Positions 35,562 to 42,913 of a stretch of DNA of 64,000 nucleotides are shown in pieces. Source of the stretch: [Bacteroides] pectinophilus (GTDB lineage: Bacteria > Bacillota > Clostridia > Lachnospirales > Lachnospiraceae). The position numbers and the translations under genes were made by a program. How positions within the stretch are numbered: position 1 is the first letter of the stretch; the number at the start of each line of letters is the position of its first letter. The DNA is taken from positions 1,752,001 through 1,816,000 of the forward strand of contig CP102260.1 of NCBI GenBank assembly GCA_025146925.1, given 5' to 3'. The notes beneath the pieces were generated by a model, which was not told the DNA's origin, did no database searches, and saw only the letters and a program-made list of their open reading frames with translations.

Positions 35562-36155
35562 TTACTGCTCTTTGATAATCTCGGTAATTCTTACGCCAAA
35601 ATTCTCTTCGATAACAACAACCTCGCCCTTAGCTACGTTCTTACCATTAACAAGAACATCAACTGACTCACCTGCAATCTTATTAAGTTCGATAATCGTT
35701 CCCGGTGCAAACTCAAGTATATCCTTGATTGTCTTGGATGTTCTTCCCAGTTCTACTGTAACTTCAAGCGGAACGTCCATAATAAGGTCAATGTTCTCTT
35801 TCTGTGACAATGCTGACAGATCTCCGGCAAACGGCTGGAAAGCTGCAGGCTGGACATTAACATCCGGCTGTGGTGCATAATTGTTATACATTGGCTGCTG
35901 CATCATCGGCTGTTGCATCATCGGCTGTTGCATCATTGGCTGCTGCATCATTGGCTGCTGCATCATTGGCTGCTGAACCGGCTGAGGCTGCGGTGCCGGC
36001 TGTGGCTGTGGTACAGGCTGTGGCTGTGGTGCCTGTGCCGGCTGCGGTGCTGGCTGTGAAGCTGCAGCAGGTACGCCATTTGATACACTGTTGTCTGTAT
36101 CAACACTGAACATATTAACAAGTTCATGAGCAAAATCAATAGGATACAGCTGCAT
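35562..36155 (-). CDS. fliN: FliY/FliN C-terminal part: repeat linker and SpoA (FliN) domain, separate reading frame
   Basis: A 197-residue protein. It starts MQLYPIDFAHELVNMF, the sequence that normally continues from the CheC-like half of FliY. It then has a long Pro/Gln linker and five to six QQPMM repeats (about 32-90), and ends in a SpoA/FliN domain (about 115-197: DVPLEVTVELGRTSKTIKDI, VNGKNVAKGEVVVIEENFGVRI). FliN domains form the base of the C ring. Its ATG shares an A with the stop of the preceding frame (TAATG), so it is probably translated by re-initiation, or the pair is a frameshifted fliY. No Shine-Dalgarno sequence is visible before the ATG. Confidence 0.9.
   Translation of the reverse strand: MQLYPIDFAHELVNMFSVDTDNSVSNGVPAAASQPAPQPAQAPQPQPVPQPQPAPQPQPVQQPMMQQPMMQQPMMQQPMMQQPMMQQPMYNNYAPQPDVNVQPAAFQPFAGDLSALSQKENIDLIMDVPLEVTVELGRTSKTIKDILEFAPGTIIELNKIAGESVDVLVNGKNVAKGEVVVIEENFGVRITEIIKEQ
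35893..35975. repeat. 15-base tandem repeat (about 5.5 units) coding for QQPMM
   Basis: Five full 15-base units (GGCTGCTGCATCATT and close variants on the plus strand) plus a partial one lie inside the linker of the FliN half. They join a further GGCTGTGGCTGTGG-type Pro/Gln-coding stretch to about 36060. Copy-number change would lengthen or shorten the linker in frame. Confidence 0.9.
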
Positions 36156-36817
36156 TATGCTGTGTCAATAAGCGTTCCGATTGTAAGCTTGAACATAACC
36201 TCAACAAACTTACCCTTAAGGAAATCCGGCAGATCTTCTGTATCATTATTATATACTTCTACAAGATTTGATACCGGTGGGCTGATATCTATCTTACGGT
36301 TGAACATTGATGACATTGATGTCGCAGCTGAACCCATCATCTGGTTCATCGCCTCACCAATAGCGCTCAGGTGAAGATCCGTAAGCTCTTCATTAGGATC
36401 CGCATTCCCCGGTCCTCCCATCATAAGATCTGTTATAATCTTAACATCATTTTCTCTAAGTATGAGTACATTATTGCCGTCAATTCCCTCTTTGTAAGAA
36501 ATCTGCATCATGACGCATGGTCTGTCATACTGCCTTGCAAGATCGTCCCATGTAGAGATAGATACATGTGGTGTAGTAATATCAACACGCTGATTCAGCA
36601 ATGAGCTGAGCGTTGTTGCTGCAGTTCCCATGCATATATTGGATATCTCACCAACTGCATCCTTTTCACTGTCAGTAAGTATTATATCCTGATCAGCTGC
36701 AGCAGGTGTGTCTGCAGCTGATGTATCTGCAGTCTGCGCGTCATCTTTTGAATCGGATGCTGCATCATTATTGCCAAACAGTGCGTTAATTTCATCCTGT
36801 GATAGCATTCCGTCCAT
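36155..36817 (-). CDS. fliY: FliY N-terminal part: CheC-like CheY-P phosphatase, separate reading frame
   Basis: A 220-residue protein. The N terminus MLSQDEINALFG is the FliM/FliY CheY-P-binding peptide. After an Asp/Ala/Thr linker come two CheC-type phosphatase motifs, DAVGEISNICMGTAATTLSSL (about 53-73) and SAIGEAMNQMMGSAATSMSS (about 151-170), each with its Glu and Asn. It ends at VMFKLTIGTLIDTA and a TAA, exactly where intact FliY proteins run on into the MQL..PIDFA sequence that begins the next frame. It starts one base after the fliM stop. The phosphatase is probably active; whether the two halves act as separate proteins is open. Confidence 0.92.
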   Translation of the reverse strand: MDGMLSQDEINALFGNNDAASDSKDDAQTADTSAADTPAAADQDIILTDSEKDAVGEISNICMGTAATTLSSLLNQRVDITTPHVSISTWDDLARQYDRPCVMMQISYKEGIDGNNVLILRENDVKIITDLMMGGPGNADPNEELTDLHLSAIGEAMNQMMGSAATSMSSMFNRKIDISPPVSNLVEVYNNDTEDLPDFLKGKFVEVMFKLTIGTLIDTA

Positions 36818-36818
36818 C

Positions 36819-37802
36819 TTACTCGCTCTCCTCCTTTATCACTTCTGTTATTCTTATGGCATATTTATCCTCCGAATATCCCGGAAGTGCCGCAAATTTC
36901 TTAATATTGCCGACATATACCTCTAATTCATCATCGACTTTTCTATCAAGCCTGATAATGTCTCCAAGTTGAAGATTAACAAAATCTCCAACTGATATCC
37001 TGCTATGTCCGAGCACAGCCTTCATTGGAATCTGTGCCCTGTCAATCAGGCTCTCAATCGCATCCTGATATGACTGGTCATCTTTATCCTGTAATGTAGA
37101 GAACCAATACTTAGTATTAAGTTTGTCCATGACAGGTTCAAGTGTAACGAACGGAAGACATATATTCATAAGGCCTTCCACCTCTCCTATCTTAATACTG
37201 AGCGTTACAATTGCAATTGTCTCGCTCGGAGATATAATCTGTGCAAACTGTGAATTGGTCTCTATTCTCTCAAGCCTTGGTGAAGTCTGTACAACATTCT
37301 GCCAAGGTTCCTGTAACAGATTAACACATATTGTAAATATTCTCTCAAGTATTGTAAGTTCAATCTCCGAGAAATCTCTAGCTTTGTCCATGGTATTACC
37401 TGAACCGCCAAGCAGTCGGTCTATAATTGCATATCCAAGATTAGATGCCATCTCCATGATAATATTGCCTTTAAGCGGCGGCATGGTTACAACGCCGAGC
37501 AGCACCGGATTAGAAAGTGCATTGGAAAACTCTGAATAGATAACAACTTCAGAATTGACTACATCTACACTTACTGTCTTCCTCAGATATCCCGGAAGGT
37601 TTGTTGCAAGTAATCTTCCAAAATGTTCAAAGATGATCTCGAGTGTTCTTAAATGCTCCTTAGAAAACTTGGATGGTCTTGCAAAGTCATATACTTTAAC
37701 CTGACGCTCATCGCTATTTTTTATCTCTTCGGCATCTAACTCGCCGCTGTTCAACGCACTTAAGAGTTTGTCTATCTCATCCTGGGATAAAACCTCGCTC
37801 AT
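36819..37802 (-). CDS. fliM: Flagellar motor switch protein FliM
   Basis: A 327-residue FliM of the C ring. The N-terminal CheY-P-binding motif VLSQDEIDKLLSAL is present. A CheC-like middle domain without phosphatase motifs follows (about 45-230, including LATNLPGYLRKTVSVDV and DRLLGGSGNTMD). The C-terminal SpoA domain (about 245-320) includes ISVGDFVNLQLGDIIRLDRKVDDE. It follows fliL by 39 bases and is nearly contiguous with the fliY frame. Confidence 0.96.
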   Translation of the reverse strand: MSEVLSQDEIDKLLSALNSGELDAEEIKNSDERQVKVYDFARPSKFSKEHLRTLEIIFEHFGRLLATNLPGYLRKTVSVDVVNSEVVIYSEFSNALSNPVLLGVVTMPPLKGNIIMEMASNLGYAIIDRLLGGSGNTMDKARDFSEIELTILERIFTICVNLLQEPWQNVVQTSPRLERIETNSQFAQIISPSETIAIVTLSIKIGEVEGLMNICLPFVTLEPVMDKLNTKYWFSTLQDKDDQSYQDAIESLIDRAQIPMKAVLGHSRISVGDFVNLQLGDIIRLDRKVDDELEVYVGNIKKFAALPGYSEDKYAIRITEVIKEESE

Positions 37803-37841
37803 CCTTCACACCTCCTGTTCCCAGTATCCTATTACTGATAT

Positions 37842-38369
37842 TTATGAAATCACCAGATTAATTGCAACACTGTGAATCATATCTGTCTGGAACAGGTTCT
37901 GTAATTTACTGAGGAGCTCTGCCTCCATGTTGCTTTTATTCTGAAGAGCTGTATCATATGTATATGATGACACAACTGTATTTACATTGTTAACAATCAA
38001 CTGCATTCCGCTGTCGATGCTTGAACGCTTCTCTGAATAATCTCTTGACTTCTTATTAAGCGTAAGCACTACACTTACCTGAGCATAATGAATCTTATTA
38101 TTGGAATCAAGAAGTGAAAGTGTTATCTTTGTAGAATCATCTGAATTCTTAACATCAACAGTCTCCATGTCACTCACGGCAAGTGATGAACCACTGTTGT
38201 TAGATGAGATTCCTCCTCCAACGTCCAGATCAATTATCTCAGCCACTTTAGTGATAAGATTATCCGTCTTCTTAGTTGTTGACACGATTGAAAATGTAAG
38301 AATCACCGTAAGTACAAGATTGATAAGTACTAATGCAAGTGTAATTACATTCAGCATGCTTTTTTTCAT
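37842..38369 (-). CDS. fliL: Flagellar basal body-associated protein FliL
   Basis: A roughly 175-residue protein with an N-terminal transmembrane helix (about 7-27) and an extracytoplasmic domain ending in MEAELLSKLQNLFQTDMIHSVAINLVIS, the FliL-type amphipathic helix and strand. FliL stabilises stator units around the motor. It lies between motB (27 bases) and fliM (39 bases), its usual place. The ATG at 38369 has only a weak GGTG site; another four codons upstream is too close to its AAAGG, so the start is uncertain by four residues. Confidence 0.88.
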   Translation of the reverse strand: MKKSMLNVITLALVLINLVLTVILTFSIVSTTKKTDNLITKVAEIIDLDVGGGISSNNSGSSLAVSDMETVDVKNSDDSTKITLSLLDSNNKIHYAQVSVVLTLNKKSRDYSEKRSSIDSGMQLIVNNVNTVVSSYTYDTALQNKSNMEAELLSKLQNLFQTDMIHSVAINLVIS

Positions 38370-38396
38370 TTTTAACACCATTGCCTTTCTTTATGT

Positions 38397-39197
38397 CTAT
38401 TCAAAGCTGTTGTATATCTTTATCTCAACTCTTCTGTTCTGTGCACGTCCCTCTGCTGTTGCATTGGAAGCTATAGGAACTGATTCTCCTCTTCCGGTTG
38501 CAAGCATCGTTGATGCATCAAATCCCTTCTGATCCGTAAGATATGTGAATACAGAATAAGCTCTGTAAAGTGAAAGCATCGTATTGTCAGGATATTTTGA
38601 ATTATGAATAGGATTGTTATCCGTATGGCCTTCAATTGCTATCATGTTATCATTATATTCCCAAAGTATGCTCGATACCTTATCAAGGAGTGTGACTGCC
38701 TCAGTCTTAAGTTCAGACTTTCCGGAATCAAACAGGATACCGCTGTTAAGGTTCAGCATTACATACTTTGATGTAGCCTTTACTTCAACATCATCAGATA
38801 GCATATTCTGTTCAAGCTGCTTCTCTATATTCTCAGCCATATGCTCTGATTCCTGAAGTCCGGCTTCCTGAATCTGCTGTGCCGCATCCTTTATCTCTTC
38901 CTGCGTAATCTCTCCCTCGCTGTTCATACCCATATTATTGTAATATATCGCAAGTTCATTAAGCTGGCTTGCGCCGCTTCCTATAAGAACGCCGTCTCCC
39001 ATTGATATGCTTCCTGCATTAAATATGCTGAATGTAGATGCAAGTGATGCTGAAAGCTGCTGGAACTTCTCCTGATTAGGATCACTCATTGCAAAAAGCA
39101 TTACAAAGAAGCAAAGGAGCAGGTTCATAAGGTCGCTGAATGTATTCATCCAGGCAGCACCGCCGCCCTTTTCCTCTCTCTTCTTAATCTTAGCCAT
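38397..39197 (-). CDS. motB: Flagellar stator protein MotB
   Basis: A 266-residue MotB. Basic N terminus, one transmembrane helix with the proton- (or ion-) binding Asp22 in FSDLMNLLLCFFVMLFAMSD, a plug/linker region, and an OmpA-like peptidoglycan-binding domain (about 140-262: LNSGILFDSGKSELK, IEGHTDNNPI, RAYSVFTYL and NRRVEIKI). It starts on the A of the motA stop (TGATG), so MotA and MotB are translationally coupled. The helix residues do not clearly tell a proton from a sodium stator. Confidence 0.96.
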   Translation of the reverse strand: MAKIKKREEKGGGAAWMNTFSDLMNLLLCFFVMLFAMSDPNQEKFQQLSASLASTFSIFNAGSISMGDGVLIGSGASQLNELAIYYNNMGMNSEGEITQEEIKDAAQQIQEAGLQESEHMAENIEKQLEQNMLSDDVEVKATSKYVMLNLNSGILFDSGKSELKTEAVTLLDKVSSILWEYNDNMIAIEGHTDNNPIHNSKYPDNTMLSLYRAYSVFTYLTDQKGFDASTMLATGRGESVPIASNATAEGRAQNRRVEIKIYNSFE

Positions 39198-40006
39198 CAG
39201 CCTTCACCTCCGGCATTGCCTCCCTCTTGAGGGTTAATTCCTTCTCTGTCTGCCGGTGAGAGGAATGACTTAAGTTTCTCTTCAATGACACGTGGGTTCT
39301 CGCCTGCCTGTATAGACAGAAGTCCTTCAACAACAAGTGCTCTCGACTGGTATTCCTTAGCTGATATATCCTTGAGCTTATTAGATGTAGGTATGGCAAT
39401 CCAGTTGGCAATTACTGAACCATACAATGTTGTAATAAGCGCTGTAGCCATATTTGGTCCGATAGCAGACATATCGTCTCCCATCGCCTTAAGCATATTG
39501 ATAAGACCTATAAGAGTACCAATCATACCCCAGGCAGGACCCATGGAAGCTATCGTATCCCAGAAACCTGCAAGTCTGCTGTGACGTTCCTCCATAAAAT
39601 CCATCTCTGTCTCCAAAATACCGCGGACAAGTTCCGGCTCAGTACCATCCACTATAAGAAGAATTCCTTTCTTCATGAACTCGTCTTCAAGTCCTGATGC
39701 AACTTCTTCAAGAGCAAGCAGACCTTCCTTACGGGCTACGTTAGAAAGTTCTATTATTCTGTTGATTACTGACACATTGTCAATCTCCGGTGATTTAAAT
39801 ATAATGGAAATACTTTTAAGTCCATTAAGGAAATCCTTAAGCTTGTACGATGTAAGCGTTGATGAGAATGTACCACCGACCGTAATAAATAATGATGGTA
39901 TATCAACGAAATTAAGAAGAACCGCTGCTGATGGCTGTCCCCATAATATACCAAATATAATCAGGCCTATACCGCCTATAATACCTATTAATGTAGAAAT
40001 ATCCAA
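39197..40006 (-). CDS. motA: Flagellar stator protein MotA
   Basis: A 269-residue MotA with four transmembrane helices (about 5-22, 34-50, 150-172 and 185-205) and the cytosolic loop that meets FliG. The conserved GPAWGMIGTLIGLINMLKAM segment and the PNMATALITTLYGSVIANWI helix are clear. GGEG and a glycine-rich tail end the protein. It lies 19 bases after flbD. Confidence 0.96.
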   Translation of the reverse strand: MDISTLIGIIGGIGLIIFGILWGQPSAAVLLNFVDIPSLFITVGGTFSSTLTSYKLKDFLNGLKSISIIFKSPEIDNVSVINRIIELSNVARKEGLLALEEVASGLEDEFMKKGILLIVDGTEPELVRGILETEMDFMEERHSRLAGFWDTIASMGPAWGMIGTLIGLINMLKAMGDDMSAIGPNMATALITTLYGSVIANWIAIPTSNKLKDISAKEYQSRALVVEGLLSIQAGENPRVIEEKLKSFLSPADREGINPQEGGNAGGEG

Positions 40007-40025
40007 TGTTATATACCTTCCCTGC

Positions 40026-40232
40026 TTAATTCTTGTCGACTGCTATTAAATCCTTATAAATCTCTCTTCGGAAGCTTACAATGCTTTCCTTTATCTGACT
40101 CGTCTTCTCACTGACTATATACTTGTGTCCGTTAGTAAGCGTGATAACAGTATCTGGAGTTTCTTCCATCATCTCGATAATATCCGAATTAATCATTATC
40201 TTGGTTCCGTTAATTCTAGTTACCTCAATCAT
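40026..40232 (-). CDS. flbD: Flagellar protein FlbD
   Basis: A 68-residue FlbD family protein (MIEVTRINGTKIMINSDIIE, then TPDTVITLTNGHKYIVSEK). The start at 40232 is set by AAAGGAGGGG seven bases upstream; upstream codons in the same frame add an unrelated, cysteine-containing tail. The family is found before motA in many clostridia and spirochaetes; its role is not well known. It is the first gene after a terminator and a promoter candidate. Confidence 0.9.
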   Translation of the reverse strand: MIEVTRINGTKIMINSDIIEMMEETPDTVITLTNGHKYIVSEKTSQIKESIVSFRREIYKDLIAVDKN

Positions 40233-40297
40233 ACGCCCCTCCTTTGCTAAAAAGTATCGTGCGCAATTGATGCACAAAATTCCATAAACTACTATAT

Positions 40298-40326
40298 ATT
40301 AAACCACTTTTGCCAAATTATTGCAA
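40298..40326 (-). promoter_or_regulatory. Promoter candidate for the flbD-motA block
   Basis: TTGCAA (40321-40326) and TTTAAT (40298-40303), 17 bases apart on the minus strand, lie about 65 bases before flbD. With the terminator just upstream, they suggest a separate transcription start for flbD and the genes after it. I see no sigma-28-type GCCGATAA element. Confidence 0.45.
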
Positions 40327-40371
40327 CAAATTAATGATATTTGATAATCTGCCGTAACTCAGTTTTTGAAA

Positions 40372-40407
40372 ATGCGGCTGCACAATAACCACCTCATGCA
40401 GCCGCAT
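40372..40407 (-). terminator. Intrinsic terminator after flgE
   Basis: An 11-bp perfect, GC-rich stem (ATGCGGCTGCA/TGCAGCCGCAT) with a 14-base loop lies 13 bases after the flgE stop. On the minus strand it is followed by TTTTCAAAAACT. The U-tract is only four bases, so some read-through is likely. Confidence 0.7.
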
Positions 40408-40419
40408 GGGATTTATTTA

Positions 40420-41736
40420 TTATCTCTTAAGGTTTATAAGTTCCTCAAGCATTGTATCTGAAACAGTAATAATTCTTGAGTTAGCCTGAAAACCTCTCTG
40501 TGTAGTGATCATATCGGTAAACTCCGATGCAAGGTCTACGTTAGACATCTCAATAGTACCTGATACCATGCTGCCGCCGGCTGATGTAATATCTTCGCCA
40601 ACGCCATCAAACTCGCCTGAGTTAAGTGTTGCCGCATACATATTAGTACCAACCTTCTCAAGACCTGCCGCATTAGTAAAGCTCTGGGTTGCAATCTGTC
40701 CAATGACAACCGTATCACCATTGCTGTATGAAGCAATAATACGTCCGTCATCCTGAATACCTACGGAACTCATCTTTCCTACAGCCTTACCCTTGCCTGC
40801 AACATCAATATACTCAAACTTAGTCTCGTCACCGATTGACTTAAGATTTGATATATCAACTGCAATAGTATCTTTTACAAATGAATCCGCATCAGCTCCG
40901 CCTGTAATCGTAAAATCAAGTGATGAATCCGTACCATCAAGAAGACCTGTTGTCGGGTTGAATGAGATATCGTGATCAAATGTCACTGTAAGGTCAGCAG
41001 CCTTGCCTTCCTTAGTAACACCTGTAACCTCTGTATGGTAATTGTACTTATCTACCTGTGTAACTGCGATTGTTGCCTGATATCTGTATCCAAGGTTATC
41101 GTAGAATGAAAGTGTCATCGTTTCACCCTTCTGGTCACCATCGGCGCCGCTTGTACCTGAGCCTTTGGCAAAGTTACCGCTGCTTGAGTTAATATTACCT
41201 GATACCTTAAGGTTGGTTGTCTGCTCCGGCATTGTATATGTGAATTCATCACTCTTGACATAAAGCGGCTGAACAACATCCTTTACAATCTCTCCCTGGT
41301 CATTAGTTACCCAGCCCATTACATTAGCACCTGACTGTGTAACAAGAGCACCGCTGGCATCATATGTAAAATCTCCGGCTCTCGTAAAATATGTATTACC
41401 GTTGCTTCTTACGATAAAAAATGAATTACCGCTTCCTGACAGCTTAACATCAAACGGGTTATCTGTTCGCTGTGAAGCACCTTCCGTATCAACTTTTGTA
41501 GAAATAGAACCAACAGACGTACCAAGCCCTATCTGCTTGGCATTCTGTCCGCCCTTGCCTGTAGTAGCATTAGGACCGGATGCAACCTGTGTTGTCTGGT
41601 AGAATACTTCGCTAAAAGACACTGAACTTGACTTAAATGCAATGGTATTGACATTGGCAATGTTATTACCGATTACATCCATTCTTGTCTGGTGTGAGGA
41701 AAGACCTGATACACCAGAGAACAATGATCTCATCAT
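40420..41736 (-). CDS. flgE: Flagellar hook protein FlgE
   Basis: A 438-residue hook protein. The N terminus MMRSLFSGVSGLSSHQTRMDVIGNNIANVNTIAFK (given in parts: SGVSGL, ANVNT) is the rod/hook signature. The C-terminal MSNVDLASEFTDMITTQRGF helix is the matching D0 part. The middle is beta-rich (about 90-390). I use ATG at 41736 because GGAGGA stands eight bases upstream; the frame extends further but with unrelated sequence. It is the last gene before the terminator at 40372. Confidence 0.95.
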   Translation of the reverse strand: MMRSLFSGVSGLSSHQTRMDVIGNNIANVNTIAFKSSSVSFSEVFYQTTQVASGPNATTGKGGQNAKQIGLGTSVGSISTKVDTEGASQRTDNPFDVKLSGSGNSFFIVRSNGNTYFTRAGDFTYDASGALVTQSGANVMGWVTNDQGEIVKDVVQPLYVKSDEFTYTMPEQTTNLKVSGNINSSSGNFAKGSGTSGADGDQKGETMTLSFYDNLGYRYQATIAVTQVDKYNYHTEVTGVTKEGKAADLTVTFDHDISFNPTTGLLDGTDSSLDFTITGGADADSFVKDTIAVDISNLKSIGDETKFEYIDVAGKGKAVGKMSSVGIQDDGRIIASYSNGDTVVIGQIATQSFTNAAGLEKVGTNMYAATLNSGEFDGVGEDITSAGGSMVSGTIEMSNVDLASEFTDMITTQRGFQANSRIITVSDTMLEELINLKR

Positions 41737-41819
41737 AATTATGTTCCTCCATTCTGTCCGATGGGAACCGCCATAAGTCCCTTCTGTCATTCCGGGACCA
41801 AGCTTCCTTGCGGTCCGGC

Positions 41820-42227
41820 TTATATAATAACGGCTCCATCAATATTAGTATAAATGTTTTCTTCCGCACCTGACTGATTCATCGCTGTTATGACCGTATT
41901 ACTCTTTGTGTTAATAATAAATGCCATTCCATCCATCAGTACAAGCGACTCTTTAATTCCTTTGGCACCGGCTTTGTGGGCTCCATCCTCTAACCGTGCT
42001 AACTGCTCATTGGTCAGTATAATATCTCTGTCAGCCAGTCTCTCTCCTGCATGTTTTGAAAACTTGAGTTCTTCACCATCCTGGTTCTTAATCTCATCTG
42101 CAGTCCTGTTAAGAATATCAAGGAATGAGACATCCTGATTCTGACTTTCCTGTACCTTGCTCTTACTTCCAAGATACTGCCCCGTAACCTGCTCAATTGA
42201 AGAAAACCTTCTGCTGTTAATCTGCAT
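41820..42227 (-). CDS. Flagellar operon protein (TIGR02530 family), function unknown
   Basis: A 135-residue soluble protein between flgD and flgE. The segment LKFSKHAGERLADRDI, LTNEQLARLEDGAHKAGAKG and LVLMDGMAFIINTKSNTVITAM fits the small flagellar-operon family placed here in many Firmicutes. The start at 42227 has GGGAGG six bases upstream. The role is not known; a link to hook assembly is inferred from position only. Confidence 0.88.
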   Translation of the reverse strand: MQINSRRFSSIEQVTGQYLGSKSKVQESQNQDVSFLDILNRTADEIKNQDGEELKFSKHAGERLADRDIILTNEQLARLEDGAHKAGAKGIKESLVLMDGMAFIINTKSNTVITAMNQSGAEENIYTNIDGAVII

Positions 42228-42269
42228 ATATTTCCTCCCACATATGGTTACTGTACACATCAGCCTCCG

Positions 42270-42869
42270 TTAAGCTTTGGCTGTGCTGCCTTTAGTATCA
42301 TCTTTCTTAGAATCTGATGACTCTGTCTTGTCTGTAGCTGTTCCGCCTGATGTTGAACTGTTTGAACCGGAACTTGAACCGGAACTTGAACCGGAACTTG
42401 AACCGGAACTTGAACTTGAGCTTGAATTATTAGTAATCTTATAATAATCCGTATTCAGAATTGAATTAAGGTCGTTAATATCATAGAGACTTCCATTAAT
42501 TCCTACATATGTCTTACCGTTAGAATTAACGATTCTGTCTACTACTCCTCCGACATATGATGTAGTACCTGACGCTGTAATAGTATTCATTATTACCGTC
42601 TTACCTACAAGAGCATTAGCCTGATTCTGAGCCATTGAATTAGCCATATTCTGCATCTCTTCAACCTGTGTAAATGTAGCAAGCTGTGCCACATACTCAG
42701 TGTTTGAAGATGGCTCAAGCGGATCCTGATTCTGCATCTCTGCTACAAGCAGCTGAAGGAATGCATCCTTATCAAGTCCGTTATCATAAGACTTATCAGT
42801 AGTTGAATGATATATGCTGGTTGCCTCTGTATTAAGTGAACCATCACTGTTAACTGTTGCTACTGCCAT
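42270..42869 (-). CDS. flgD: Flagellar hook capping protein FlgD, with Ser/Gly repeat tail
   Basis: A 199-residue FlgD. The N-terminal hook-capping region is clear (LDKDAFLQLLVAEMQNQDPLEP, then EYVAQLATFTQVEEMQNM, about 33-75), followed by a short beta region (about 85-145). The usual C-terminal FnIII/tudor-like domains are not seen; instead there is a Ser/Gly repeat tail (about 147-180) and a charged end. It lies 44 bases after fliK and 42 before the next gene. Confidence 0.94.
   Translation of the reverse strand: MAVATVNSDGSLNTEATSIYHSTTDKSYDNGLDKDAFLQLLVAEMQNQDPLEPSSNTEYVAQLATFTQVEEMQNMANSMAQNQANALVGKTVIMNTITASGTTSYVGGVVDRIVNSNGKTYVGINGSLYDINDLNSILNTDYYKITNNSSSSSSSGSSSGSSSGSSSGSNSSTSGGTATDKTESSDSKKDDTKGSTAKA
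42362..42409. repeat. 12-base tandem repeat (four units) coding for Ser-Ser-Gly-Ser
   Basis: Four perfect units of TTGAACCGGAAC (plus strand) lie in the flgD tail. Exact copies suggest recent expansion; the period is a multiple of three. Confidence 0.9.
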
Positions 42870-42913
42870 CTGATTATCCTCCTTCTTACAATATTCAATG
42901 CATAATTCAGTAA

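Noticed and set aside
35893-36060. Possible CRISPR array
   Set aside because: Repeat units are 15 bases and directly adjacent, with no spacers, and are in frame in a coding region.
36140-36170. Programmed -1 ribosomal frameshift in fliY
   Set aside because: No slippery heptamer or downstream structure at the junction; stop-start re-initiation or a base error fits better.
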